Shown in pieces: positions 43,580 to 52,609 of a DNA stretch of 64,000 nt. The notes below the pieces were generated by a model. The model was not told where the DNA came from. It did not search any database and saw nothing but the letters and a program-made list of their open reading frames with translations. Position numbers and translations under genes: made by a program. The DNA is from CAZKAP01 sp964552195 (GTDB lineage Bacteria > Bacteroidota > Bacteroidia > Flavobacteriales > Flavobacteriaceae). The DNA is taken from assembly GCA_964552195.1 (NCBI GenBank), contig CAZKFM010000002.1, positions 124,001 to 188,000 of the forward strand, written 5' to 3'. Numbering within the stretch: position 1 is the stretch's first letter; each line of letters opens with the position of its first letter.

Positions 43580-46204
43580 ATGTTGAAGTTTCTAAGGAGA
43601 CTACTCCTCCTGATACTTATCGTGGTGCTCGTGACAACGGTGATCATTCCTTGGTTCTTCGAGGATAAACTGGGCGAAGTACTCAAGGAACAGGTCAATC
43701 GTCAGATCCATGCCACCCTGGATTTCGACCGGGTTGATCTCAGTTTGTACAAAGGTTTTCCCAACGCCTATGTGACTATATCTGAGCCGGTGTTGATTAA
43801 CAAGTTTCCTTTTCAGGGGGATACTCTGTTTTCGGCACAGGAACTCTCGCTGGAGATGTCCCTGGGGGAACTGTTCAACGGCAGGAATAAGCCCATAGCG
43901 GTCCAGAGACTGGATTTGGAGGAACCTTCGCTAAGGATACGGGTGGACCTACTGGGCAGGGCGAATTACGATCTGGAGAGACCCGGAGGTGCGGACCAGG
44001 CAGGCGCCGGAGGCGAGGAGAGTAAGGGAGGGATACGTTTCGACCTGAAGCGATACGAGATCACCAACGGAACGGTGGTGTACGACGATGAAAAGAGCCG
44101 CATACACCTGGAGATCAGAGATATGATGCATTACGGATTCGGGGACCTGTCGCTGGAGACTTCTGAACTGCAGACCGAAACCGAGGCCAACGTGAGTTTC
44201 GAGTACGATAGCATTACCTACCTCAAGGACAACCGCATAGCCCTTAGTGCTGGTTTCGGGATTGACCTGGGGGAAAGCAAATACGTCTTTCTAAAAAACC
44301 AGGCTTTGGTGAACAACCTCCCTCTGGTATTCGACGGCTATGTGCAGATGCTGGAGGAAGGCCAGGAAATCGATCTCAAATTCAAAACTCCCTCATCGGA
44401 CTTCAATAATTTCCTGGCTGTGATACCTGAACGCTATGCCAGAGACCTAGGCAAGGTGGAGACGCAGGGGAATTTTGCCGTTAATGGCAGCCTGAAAGGG
44501 CTGGTCACGGATGACCGCATTCCGACATTTGACATCAAAATACTAGCCGAGGAAGCCGGCTTTCGCTATCCGGAACTGGAAAAATCGGTGAAAAATGTCA
44601 ACATCGATGCGCGCTTTTACAATACCACAGGGATCGTGGAGGATTCCTATGTCGACCTCCGGAACCTGTCCTTTGACCTGGACGGAGATGCCTTCCGCAG
44701 TACTGCCCTGATCGAACAACTCACCGGAAATACTCGAGTAAAGGCCGAAATCAAGGGGAAGATCAATCTGTCAAATATTGCCAGGGCCTATCCCATGCCT
44801 TCTGATTACGACCTCAGGGGTAAATTGGATGTGGATGTGTCCACTGAGTTCGACATGGAAGCGGTGGAGGAAAAGGACTACGCGCGGACCCAGACCAAGG
44901 GAATGCTGCGGCTGAAGGAGTTTCTATACAACTCTGATGAGTTGCGCAATCCGGTGGAGATTGATGCTGCAGCGGTTAATTTCAGTCCCAATCGCGTGGA
45001 CCTGTCTGCCTTCGATGCCCGCATAGGGAAGTCGGATATCAAGGCCAATGGAACTATTGATAACCTGCTGGGCTTTCTCTTCAACAAGGAGGATATCTCG
45101 GGAAATTTCGACCTGCAGTCCCGGCAATTTGTGGTTAACGATTTTATCGTTGACGAGGAGGTAACGGTGGAGAGCGATAAGCCCAGGGAGAAACAACAGG
45201 AATACACGGTCGAGAAAATACGCATACCCTCTTTCTTAGACTGCAAGATTAGTGCACGTGCCGACCAGGTGCTATACGACAACATGACCATCAGGAAGGT
45301 AAGCGGGGAACTCAGGGTAAAGGATCAGACTGCAGTCCTGAGCAACCTCAAGGGAGAACTGTTCGGGGGCAACATCGCCTTGACGGGTCAGGTTTCCACG
45401 GCAGGTGAGGTACCGTCTTTTGATATGAAGCTGGATGCCAATGCGCTGAATATTGGGGAAGCCTTTACCACCTTGAATCTTTTTCAAGCCCTTTCCCCCA
45501 TTGGAGGAGCCATGCAGGGTTCGGTCTCCAGCAGCATGAATTTCTCCGGACTGCTCAAGGACAATCTTACCCTGGAGCTGGGTTCCGTTTTGGGTCAGGC
45601 GCAATCCTCCCTGTCGAATACGACCCTGGATTCGAGGGGTACACCTTTATTGCTTGCCCTGGACCGTGAATTCGATCAGATCTCCTTCGACGACTGGAAG
45701 CTGGACGGCACTCGGGTCTCCCTTCAATTCGAGGACGGTCGTGTCCGGGTTAAACCCTTTAAGGTGATGTTGCGGGATATACCTCTTACCGTTTCGGGCG
45801 GCCATGGTTTCGACCGATCGCTAGACTACCAGTTGGATTTCGAAATACCCTCAAAGTACCTGGGGCAAAGTGTCACCAACCTGATCATTCAATTGGACGA
45901 TCCCGGGCTCCTTGACATGAAAATTCCGGTACGGGCCGAGCTAGGCGGCAGTATCTCTTCACCCCGACTTAAGTCGGATCTGACTTTTGTAGTCGAAAAT
46001 CTGACCAAGCGCCTCATTGAACGACAGAAGGAACGCATGCTGAACCGGGGTGCCACTCGTGCAGGAGATCTGCTGGAAGGTCTCCTCGGTGGCGGGAAAA
46101 AGACTGCGGATTCTGCTCAGAAGGACAGTACCCGCACTAAAGTGAGTAGTGCCCTGGGAAAATTGCTGTCCGGCAAAAAGAAAGACACCACTCAACAACC
46201 CTAG
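43580..46204 (+). CDS. AsmA-like large envelope protein
   Basis: An 874-residue protein with one N-terminal inner-membrane anchor (LLLLILIVVLVTTVIIPWFF) and a long beta-rich periplasmic part. The VDLSLYKGFPNAYVTISEPVLINKF start and AEIKGKINLSNIARAYP segment are typical of AsmA-family proteins, which bridge the periplasm and are thought to move phospholipids to the outer membrane. A KKKDTTQQP-like basic tail ends the protein. The exact role here is inferred. It follows the YhhQ gene by 37 bp. Confidence 0.82.
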   Translation: MLKFLRRLLLLILIVVLVTTVIIPWFFEDKLGEVLKEQVNRQIHATLDFDRVDLSLYKGFPNAYVTISEPVLINKFPFQGDTLFSAQELSLEMSLGELFNGRNKPIAVQRLDLEEPSLRIRVDLLGRANYDLERPGGADQAGAGGEESKGGIRFDLKRYEITNGTVVYDDEKSRIHLEIRDMMHYGFGDLSLETSELQTETEANVSFEYDSITYLKDNRIALSAGFGIDLGESKYVFLKNQALVNNLPLVFDGYVQMLEEGQEIDLKFKTPSSDFNNFLAVIPERYARDLGKVETQGNFAVNGSLKGLVTDDRIPTFDIKILAEEAGFRYPELEKSVKNVNIDARFYNTTGIVEDSYVDLRNLSFDLDGDAFRSTALIEQLTGNTRVKAEIKGKINLSNIARAYPMPSDYDLRGKLDVDVSTEFDMEAVEEKDYARTQTKGMLRLKEFLYNSDELRNPVEIDAAAVNFSPNRVDLSAFDARIGKSDIKANGTIDNLLGFLFNKEDISGNFDLQSRQFVVNDFIVDEEVTVESDKPREKQQEYTVEKIRIPSFLDCKISARADQVLYDNMTIRKVSGELRVKDQTAVLSNLKGELFGGNIALTGQVSTAGEVPSFDMKLDANALNIGEAFTTLNLFQALSPIGGAMQGSVSSSMNFSGLLKDNLTLELGSVLGQAQSSLSNTTLDSRGTPLLLALDREFDQISFDDWKLDGTRVSLQFEDGRVRVKPFKVMLRDIPLTVSGGHGFDRSLDYQLDFEIPSKYLGQSVTNLIIQLDDPGLLDMKIPVRAELGGSISSPRLKSDLTFVVENLTKRLIERQKERMLNRGATRAGDLLEGLLGGGKKTADSAQKDSTRTKVSSALGKLLSGKKKDTTQQP

Positions 46205-46207
46205 ACA

Positions 46208-47002
46208 TCAGAAAATGTTCAGCCCGATGTAATAGCCCTCGTGCCCCCTTAAATTGAGAGCCAGCTGATTATCGAAAAGGAGGTATTGACCCCTGATCCC
46301 TATGAGTGTGCCTGTGAATTCGGGTTGGCTGTCCAGGCGAAAGCTCTTGACTTTGGGTGGGTATTCGAGTACGGGGAAGGTGATATCCCAGGCCTTGGGA
46401 TTTTCAATTTCAAAAGGCTGAACTTCGTCAGGCAGCAGGGATTTTAAGTCTTGCCAGCACTCTTCCAGGGATGCTTCCGAATGTACATCGGTGAGCATGC
46501 GCGTGGGGACCGTCTTGTCGGATACACGCTCCTTAAGGGCCACTTCGGCCACCCCGGCCAGATAGCGGTTCGGAGTCTCCAAAACAGGCAGCGCCCTGGA
46601 AGCTCCCTGGTCGAACCAGCGTGTCGGGACCTGCGTCTTGCGGGTAACCCCCACCTTTACGCCACCCGTATCAGCCAGATATACGATATGGGGTTGCAAT
46701 TGAATCTGTTTTTCGTAATCCAGGTCGCGGTCGGCCTGATCGAGATGGGCCGTACTCAGTTCTGGTTTGATGAGCCATTCTCCGGCTTGGGGTACCTCGA
46801 AGAAACAACTCTGACAGTAGCCCATACGGAAGATAGGTCGGTCCTGCGTACAGTTTAAGCACTGATTTTTTAAGTGTTTGATTTCCAGTTTTTTTCCTTG
46901 AGCCTGATTCATTTGTAGGAAATCCGAACCCAATTCCCACAAGTATTGTACGGGCTTGCCGTCTTCTGTCCGCATTTTGCGGATTACCCCCTCGTAAAGC
47001 AT
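46208..47002 (-). CDS. DUF2797 protein with CxxC pairs
   Basis: A 264-residue protein. Two CxxC pairs (CLNC near residue 48 and CQSC near 63) probably bind zinc. The central part includes HIVYLADTGGVKVGVTRKTQVPTRWFDQGA, the DUF2797 hallmark, with a GIY-YIG-nuclease-like strand (YLADTGGVKVGVTR). The function is unknown. It is convergent with the AsmA-like gene (3 bp apart) and divergent from the GH3 gene. Confidence 0.82.
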   Translation of the reverse strand: MLYEGVIRKMRTEDGKPVQYLWELGSDFLQMNQAQGKKLEIKHLKNQCLNCTQDRPIFRMGYCQSCFFEVPQAGEWLIKPELSTAHLDQADRDLDYEKQIQLQPHIVYLADTGGVKVGVTRKTQVPTRWFDQGASRALPVLETPNRYLAGVAEVALKERVSDKTVPTRMLTDVHSEASLEECWQDLKSLLPDEVQPFEIENPKAWDITFPVLEYPPKVKSFRLDSQPEFTGTLIGIRGQYLLFDNQLALNLRGHEGYYIGLNIF

Positions 47003-47069
47003 AAATACTGGTGTTTGAAATGAAAGTGTTAAAGCCTATTTTAGCACGGACGATCTAAAGATACCAAGA

Positions 47070-48602
47070 ATGCCGATTCCTCTTTTCAATTCCATTGCCT
47101 CCTGGCTGTTGAAGAAACGGTATCATCAGATCGAGCTCTTTCTGAAATACCCCCACGATGTTCAACAGGAGGTTCTTCAGAGGCTGCTTCAGTTTGCGGC
47201 AGCTACCGAGGTGGGCAAGAAGTACGGATTCAATACCATAAGCAGTTACGAGGCATTCGCAGAGCGTGTACCCGTGGTTCGCTACGAGGATATATTCCAG
47301 CAAATCGAACGTACCCGTCGAGGGGAACAGAATATCTTCTGGCCTACGCAGATTCGCTGGTTTGCCAAGAGCAGCGGCACTACGAATGCCAAGAGCAAGT
47401 TCATACCCGTGAGTTCCGAGGCATTGGAAGACTGTCACTACAAATCCGGCAAGGATTTGTTGTGCCTATATCTCAACAACAACGAGAATTCCCAATTGTT
47501 CACCGGGAAAAGCCTGAGGTTGGGTGGTAGTCGGGAATTGTATCAGGACAACGGAACTTTCTTCGGTGATCTCTCCGCCATACTCATCGACAATATGCCC
47601 CTCTGGGCCGAATTCAGCAGTACCCCGAGTTCCAAGGTTTCCCTTATGGCCGAATGGGAATCCAAACTGGAGGCCATCATAGAAGAGACCATACAGGAGA
47701 ATGTGACCAGCATGGCCGGTGTGCCCTCCTGGATGCTGGTTCTGCTGAATGCCGTGCTCGATAAGACCGGAAAAGAACACCTGTTCGAGGTTTGGGACAA
47801 TCTCGAGGTATATTTTCATGGTGGGGTCAGTTTTGCGCCTTATCGCGATCAGTACCGCAGCCTGTTACCCCTGGACTCCTTTCAATATTACGAGATTTAT
47901 AATGCTTCCGAAGGCTTCTTTGGCATACAGGATCGCAATCACGCCAGCGACCTGCTCTTGATGCTCGATTACGGGATCTTTTACGAGTTCATACCGATGA
48001 CGGAATACGAGTCTGCAGAGCCCCGAGTAATACCCCTCTGGGAAGTGGAAACCGGCGTCAATTACGCCATGGTAATCACGACCAATGCAGGACTGTGGCG
48101 GTATAACATCGGCGATACGGTACGTTTCACCTCACTCAATCCATATCGAATCAGGATCAGCGGCCGTACCAAGCACCATATCAATGCCTTCGGTGAAGAG
48201 TTGATCATTGAGAATGCGGAGGCGGCCTTATCGGATGCCTGCCAGAAGACTAACGCGGATATCAGTGACTATACGGCGGCGCCTATTTTTATGTCGGGCA
48301 GGGAGAAGGGCGCTCACGAATGGATGATTGAATTTCGACGTAAACCCGAAGACCTAGAACGGTTTACCGATGTGCTGGACGAAAGTCTAAAAAAGCTCAA
48401 CTCCGATTACGAAGCCAAGAGATACAACAACATAACACTCAGAAGGCCTACGGTTCATATGGCCTGTGATGGTTTGTTCTATCAGTGGCTCAAGTCCAAG
48501 AACAAGCTGGGGGGACAACATAAGATACCCAGGCTGTCGAACGATCGTGAATATATGGACGAATTACTCGAACTCAATAAAAAGTTGGCCGGAAATCTCT
48601 AG
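47070..48602 (+). CDS. GH3-family acyl-adenylate/amide synthetase
   Basis: A 510-residue protein of the GH3 (auxin-responsive promoter) family. The nucleotide-binding loop is FAKSSGTTNAKSKFIPV, a second motif is YNASEGFFGIQD and a third YRIRISGRTKHHINAFGEEL, all as in plant GH3 enzymes. Plant GH3 proteins adenylate acids and conjugate them with amino acids. The bacterial members have no assigned substrate in general. It probably adenylates a carboxylic acid. It ends 4 bp inside the convergent clpX gene. Confidence 0.9.
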   Translation: MPIPLFNSIASWLLKKRYHQIELFLKYPHDVQQEVLQRLLQFAAATEVGKKYGFNTISSYEAFAERVPVVRYEDIFQQIERTRRGEQNIFWPTQIRWFAKSSGTTNAKSKFIPVSSEALEDCHYKSGKDLLCLYLNNNENSQLFTGKSLRLGGSRELYQDNGTFFGDLSAILIDNMPLWAEFSSTPSSKVSLMAEWESKLEAIIEETIQENVTSMAGVPSWMLVLLNAVLDKTGKEHLFEVWDNLEVYFHGGVSFAPYRDQYRSLLPLDSFQYYEIYNASEGFFGIQDRNHASDLLLMLDYGIFYEFIPMTEYESAEPRVIPLWEVETGVNYAMVITTNAGLWRYNIGDTVRFTSLNPYRIRISGRTKHHINAFGEELIIENAEAALSDACQKTNADISDYTAAPIFMSGREKGAHEWMIEFRRKPEDLERFTDVLDESLKKLNSDYEAKRYNNITLRRPTVHMACDGLFYQWLKSKNKLGGQHKIPRLSNDREYMDELLELNKKLAGNL

Positions 48603-49834
48603 GAGACGGCCTTGAGCTTTTTGATGGTCTCCTGTCCCAGTTTCTCCTGAGCATAGGCCTGAGTAACATGAAACTCTTTTTCGTCGCTACTTGGGAGCAT
48701 GAACATCGCATCGGTAAAAACGGCTTCACAAAGGGCGCGAAGACCCCGGGCGCCTAATTGATACTCCAAGGCTTTATTGACGATGTACTCCAGGGCTTCT
48801 TCATCAATCTGGAAGTCGATCCCATCCATGGCAAACAGCTTTTCATACTGCTTGATGATGGCGTTTTTGGGTTCAGTTAGAATCGCCCTCAGTGCGTTGC
48901 GATCGAGAGGATTCATATAGGTGAGCACAGGCAATCTTCCGATGATCTCAGGTATGAGGCCAAATTCCTTAAGGTCTTTGGGAATCAGATACCTGAGTAC
49001 ATTCTCGTGGTCCAGTCCGTCTTCGGCCTTGGACGCACTATAGCCCACGGCTTGCAGGTTGAGTCTTTTGGTGATAATTCGTTCAATACCATCAAAGGCG
49101 CCACCAGCAATAAAGAGAATGTGTTCGGTATTGACCTCTATGAATTTCTGGTCCGGGTGCTTTCGTCCACCCTTGGGTGGGACGTTTACCACCGTACCTT
49201 CCAGAAGCTTGAGTAGTCCTTGCTGCACACCTTCACCGGACACATCACGGGTGATTGAGGGGTTATCACTTTTTCGGGCGATCTTGTCGATCTCATCGAT
49301 GAAAACGATCCCCCGTTCGGCCTTCTCCAAATTGTAATCTGCAGCCTGAAGCAAGCGGGTAAGTATGCTTTCCACGTCTTCTCCTACATAACCGGCCTCA
49401 GTGAGCACCGTGGCATCCACTATGGCCAGGGGTACATTCAGCATACGGGCAATGGTCTTGGCCATCAGGGTCTTTCCCGTTCCTGTCTGGCCCACCATGA
49501 TGATGTTACTCTTCTGGATTTCGACGTGGTCGTCCTTAGAACTGGGTTGCAGTAGCCGCTTGTAATGGTTATAGACCGCAACGGAGAGTACTTTTTTGGT
49601 CTGTTCCTGACCGATAACGAATTCGTCCAGAAATTCTTTGATTTCCAGAGGTTTCCTAAGGACCAGGTCGGCATTGATATCCTGGTTTTTGCTCTGCCGG
49701 CTTTCCTCGGAAACTATGCTGTACGCTTGTTCGATGCAGCGATCGCAAATATGGGCATCCAGGCCCGCTATAAGCAGGTTGGTTTCCGGTTTTTTACGAC
49801 CACAAAAAGAACACTCCAGATTTTCTTTTGGCAT
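48599..49834 (-). CDS. clpX: ATP-dependent Clp protease ATP-binding subunit ClpX
   Basis: A 411-residue AAA+ unfoldase. It has an N-terminal zinc finger (CSFCGRK and later CDRC), a Walker A GQTGTGKTLMA, a Walker B GIVFIDEIDKI, and a C-terminal sensor-2 region GARGLRALCE. The pore-loop region GYVGEDVESIL is also present. ClpX feeds proteins to ClpP. It follows clpP and trigger factor in the same direction. Confidence 0.98.
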   Translation of the reverse strand: MPKENLECSFCGRKKPETNLLIAGLDAHICDRCIEQAYSIVSEESRQSKNQDINADLVLRKPLEIKEFLDEFVIGQEQTKKVLSVAVYNHYKRLLQPSSKDDHVEIQKSNIIMVGQTGTGKTLMAKTIARMLNVPLAIVDATVLTEAGYVGEDVESILTRLLQAADYNLEKAERGIVFIDEIDKIARKSDNPSITRDVSGEGVQQGLLKLLEGTVVNVPPKGGRKHPDQKFIEVNTEHILFIAGGAFDGIERIITKRLNLQAVGYSASKAEDGLDHENVLRYLIPKDLKEFGLIPEIIGRLPVLTYMNPLDRNALRAILTEPKNAIIKQYEKLFAMDGIDFQIDEEALEYIVNKALEYQLGARGLRALCEAVFTDAMFMLPSSDEKEFHVTQAYAQEKLGQETIKKLKAVS

Positions 49835-49883
49835 AGGTACAGGGATTAATCCTTCTAATGCAGGAGAGGGTGCTTAGCAGCTG

Positions 49884-50570
49884 TTAGCTCGCCTCCTGGT
49901 TACGTGCCAGGATTTCGTCTATCATGCCGTATTTCCTTGCTTCGTCCGACTTCATCCAATAGTCACGGTCACTGTCTTCGTATACTTTGTCGTAAGTCTT
50001 TCCGGAATGCTTGGCAATGATGCGATAGAGCTCTTCCTTGAGTTTGAGCACCTCTTTGGCCGCGATTTCAATATCGCTGGCCTGCCCTTGTACACCGGAT
50101 AGCGGCTGGTGGATCATCACTCTGGAATGGGTAAGCCCGCTTCTCTTGTTGGGGGCACCGGCGCAAAGCAGCACTGCGGCCATGGATGCCGCTATGCCCG
50201 TACAAATGGTGGCGACGTCGGGACGTATGAACTGCATGGTATCATAGATACCTAAACCGGCGTATACACTACCTCCGGGTGAGTTGATATAAATCTGTAT
50301 GTCCTTGCCGGAATCCGTGCTCTCCAGAAAGAGCAGCTGGGCCTGAACGATATTGGCTACCTGATCGCTGATCCCCGTCCCCAGGAAGATGATACGGTCC
50401 ATCATCAGGCGCGAGAAGACATCAAATACAGCGATGTTCATCTGTCGTTCCTCAATGATATTAGGTGTCATGGCCATGGGGTACATACTACTGATGATCT
50501 GGTCGTAGTAGGTGCTGCTGATGCCCTGATCCTTTATGGCGAAGTCCTTGAATTCTTTAGCGGGGTTCAT
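49884..50570 (-). CDS. clpP: ATP-dependent Clp protease proteolytic subunit ClpP
   Basis: A 228-residue serine peptidase that forms the Clp chamber with ClpX. The nucleophile lies in TGIAASMAAVLL, the His in HSRVMIHQP, and IYINSPGGSVYAGLGIYDTM is the handle region. The ATG at 50570 (MNPAKEFKDFAIKDQG) was preferred. The open frame runs to 50660 and adds 30 residues unlike ClpP, although this family has variable N-termini. It sits 49 bp before clpX. Confidence 0.97.
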   Translation of the reverse strand: MNPAKEFKDFAIKDQGISSTYYDQIISSMYPMAMTPNIIEERQMNIAVFDVFSRLMMDRIIFLGTGISDQVANIVQAQLLFLESTDSGKDIQIYINSPGGSVYAGLGIYDTMQFIRPDVATICTGIAASMAAVLLCAGAPNKRSGLTHSRVMIHQPLSGVQGQASDIEIAAKEVLKLKEELYRIIAKHSGKTYDKVYEDSDRDYWMKSDEARKYGMIDEILARNQEAS

Positions 50571-50680
50571 ATAGGGAGATCCTGTTTTTGAATGCACATA
50601 GGGTCGCTTCGGCGGCCCGGAACTTACAACGGAAAAACGGCTAAAGCCGTACTTTCCCAACGGTAAATATACTTATTTAT

Positions 50681-52021
50681 TTACTTCTTACTGGCGTAGA
50701 CTTCCTTGATGAAGTTGTCATAGGAGACCTGCTTTTTCTTGAGGTTGGACTTCTCCTTGAAGAGCTTAAGCAGCTTCTTGCTCAGAATTTCCCGATTGAA
50801 CTGCTGGGCATTTTCCCGGTTCTCCAGCATTTGTTTGGCGTAATTCTTCAAGAAATCCTCATTCATTCCCATAGCTGCATAACCCGACTGAGCCATTTGT
50901 TGCTGCAGGTAGCCCATCGCGTGGTTTTCAAGTTCTTCGGCGCTAACCTCGAGCCCGTGGTCCTGAACGATGCGGGATTCGATCAGGTCGTATCGAATCC
51001 CTTTTTCCGATTTTTGGTAATCCTCTCGGGCTTGTTCCTCGCTCATGGGCTCTTTGGCCGAATTCTGTATCCATTTGACCAGGAATTCCGAAGGAAGATC
51101 GAAATCAATGCTGTCCATCAGCTTGTCGGTAATGTCGCCCAGGAGCTTCTGATCGGACTGCTGAGTATACGTGTTTTCGATATCCTCGCGAATCTTTTCC
51201 CTGAATTCCTCCTCGCTCTTTACATTGCCTTCCCCGAACAGGCGATCAAATAGCTCCTGATTGGCCTCAGCCGGAATGCGTTCCTTGATCTCGTTTATGG
51301 TGAACGAAATTTCGGTATTCAGTTTTTCCACCTGGTCGGCCCCCAGTCCGAGGAACGATGCCAGCTGGTACTTCTCTTTGAAGAGCCCCTTGGTCTTCAG
51401 CTTTACGGTATCCTCCTTTTTGGCACCCTTCAGTGCCTGTATGGCTTTCTTGCTGTCCAGGGTCTGCATGCGAAGGGCACTGCTCTCCTTTTCTATCTGA
51501 ATGTCCTCAGCGAATACCACTCCGTGAATTTCATCCGATTCACCGACCTCTTCCTTATCCTTCGCTTCTCCGAATTGCAACAGGATGTTCTCAATACGCT
51601 CGTCCACGGTTTTGTCATCCAGCTTGATCTGATACTGGACCAGAGGCTTGCGGAAATTCAGGTCTACCTCAAAGTCCGGGGCCAGGCCCAGCTCGAATTC
51701 GAACGACAGATTATCCTCTTCCCAATTCACATGGTTGTCCTGTCGGGGTATGGGGTACCCCAGGAATTTGATGCCTTCCTTGTCCAGAAAGGTGAACAGA
51801 TTATTCTGAATGAGTTTGTTTACTTCCTCTACCGTAACGGCTTTTCCGTATTGCTTGCGGATGAGTCCCAGAGGGACCTGTCCTTTCCGAAACCCGGGAA
51901 TATTTGCCGACTTGCGGTAATCCTTGAGTATGGTATCGACCTTTTCCTGGTAATCGTTCTTAACGATGTCGATACGCACCAGTGCGTTCAGCGAATCGAT
52001 CTGTTCCTTGTGTATTTCCAT
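50681..52021 (-). CDS. tig: Trigger factor
   Basis: A 446-residue ribosome-associated chaperone. The N-terminal ribosome-binding part contains GFRKGQVPLGLIRKQYG (equivalent to the GFRxGK signature). The central FKBP-like prolyl isomerase segment is reduced and lacks obvious catalytic hallmarks, as usual in Bacteroidota. The C-terminal arms are helical and Lys/Glu-rich. It is upstream of clpP and clpX in a conserved tig-clpP-clpX arrangement. Confidence 0.92.
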   Translation of the reverse strand: MEIHKEQIDSLNALVRIDIVKNDYQEKVDTILKDYRKSANIPGFRKGQVPLGLIRKQYGKAVTVEEVNKLIQNNLFTFLDKEGIKFLGYPIPRQDNHVNWEEDNLSFEFELGLAPDFEVDLNFRKPLVQYQIKLDDKTVDERIENILLQFGEAKDKEEVGESDEIHGVVFAEDIQIEKESSALRMQTLDSKKAIQALKGAKKEDTVKLKTKGLFKEKYQLASFLGLGADQVEKLNTEISFTINEIKERIPAEANQELFDRLFGEGNVKSEEEFREKIREDIENTYTQQSDQKLLGDITDKLMDSIDFDLPSEFLVKWIQNSAKEPMSEEQAREDYQKSEKGIRYDLIESRIVQDHGLEVSAEELENHAMGYLQQQMAQSGYAAMGMNEDFLKNYAKQMLENRENAQQFNREILSKKLLKLFKEKSNLKKKQVSYDNFIKEVYASKK

Positions 52022-52155
52022 AGATTCGGGTTACTAAGAAAAATGAGGGCAAAATTACCACTTTTTTGTCAACCGGACATAGCCCCCTTAGGTATAGCCG
52101 CAAACGGCACCCTACTGTCGTAGAACCGGGTGCCCGGGCATGCCCGCATCGCCCT

Positions 52156-52524
52156 TTATTCTCCGACTGAGGTTTCCGCTACCTCGTCTTCCTTGAGCAT
52201 GCGGAACAGGAAGGATTGCAGAAGGGAAAGCAGCAGGCTGAAAAGCAGGGCCCACCATATGTTCTCTACATCAAAGCCGCCTACCAGGAAGTCGGCTAGT
52301 TGTATGATCAGAGCGTTGATAATCAGCAGGAACAATCCCAGGGTTATGATCGTGACCGGAAGGGTTAAGATGATGATCAGGGGTTTGACCAGGAAATTCA
52401 AAACGCCCAGAACCACAGCTACTAGTATGGCGATCAGGTAGTTGTCTACCTCTACGCCGGGAAGCAGGTAAGCCAGCACGACGACGGCCAGTGCGGTCAA
52501 GAGTATTCTTAAAAGTGTCTTCAT
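52156..52524 (-). CDS. Phage holin family/ PF04020-type membrane protein
   Basis: A 122-residue protein with four membrane segments, including LLRILLTALAVVVLAYLLPGVEVDNY and NFLVKPLIIILTLPVTIITLGLFLLIINALII. This is the signature of the PF04020 family called phage holin, found in most bacterial chromosomes without a phage. The function is unknown. It precedes no obvious partner; a hairpin at its 5' side separates it from the SGNH gene. Confidence 0.85.
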   Translation of the reverse strand: MKTLLRILLTALAVVVLAYLLPGVEVDNYLIAILVAVVLGVLNFLVKPLIIILTLPVTIITLGLFLLIINALIIQLADFLVGGFDVENIWWALLFSLLLSLLQSFLFRMLKEDEVAETSVGE

Positions 52525-52527
52525 GGC

Positions 52528-52558
52528 AAAAAAATAAGGGCCCCGCTAAAGGACCCTT
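52528..52558 (-). terminator. Terminator after the SGNH lipoprotein gene
   Basis: On the minus strand, an 8-bp stem with one G-T pair (52536-52543 and 52551-52558), a 7-nt loop and seven T. It ends the upstream gene just before the start of the holin-like gene. Confidence 0.7.
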
Positions 52559-52609
52559 AAAATTAATGGATTCGGCCCGGCTATTAAAGCCCGGACGCAG
52601 ATAGCTCTT

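Noticed and set aside
52085..52150. GC-rich inverted repeats downstream of the holin-fold gene
   Set aside because: The stem is short and no T-run follows on the minus strand, so I do not call a terminator.
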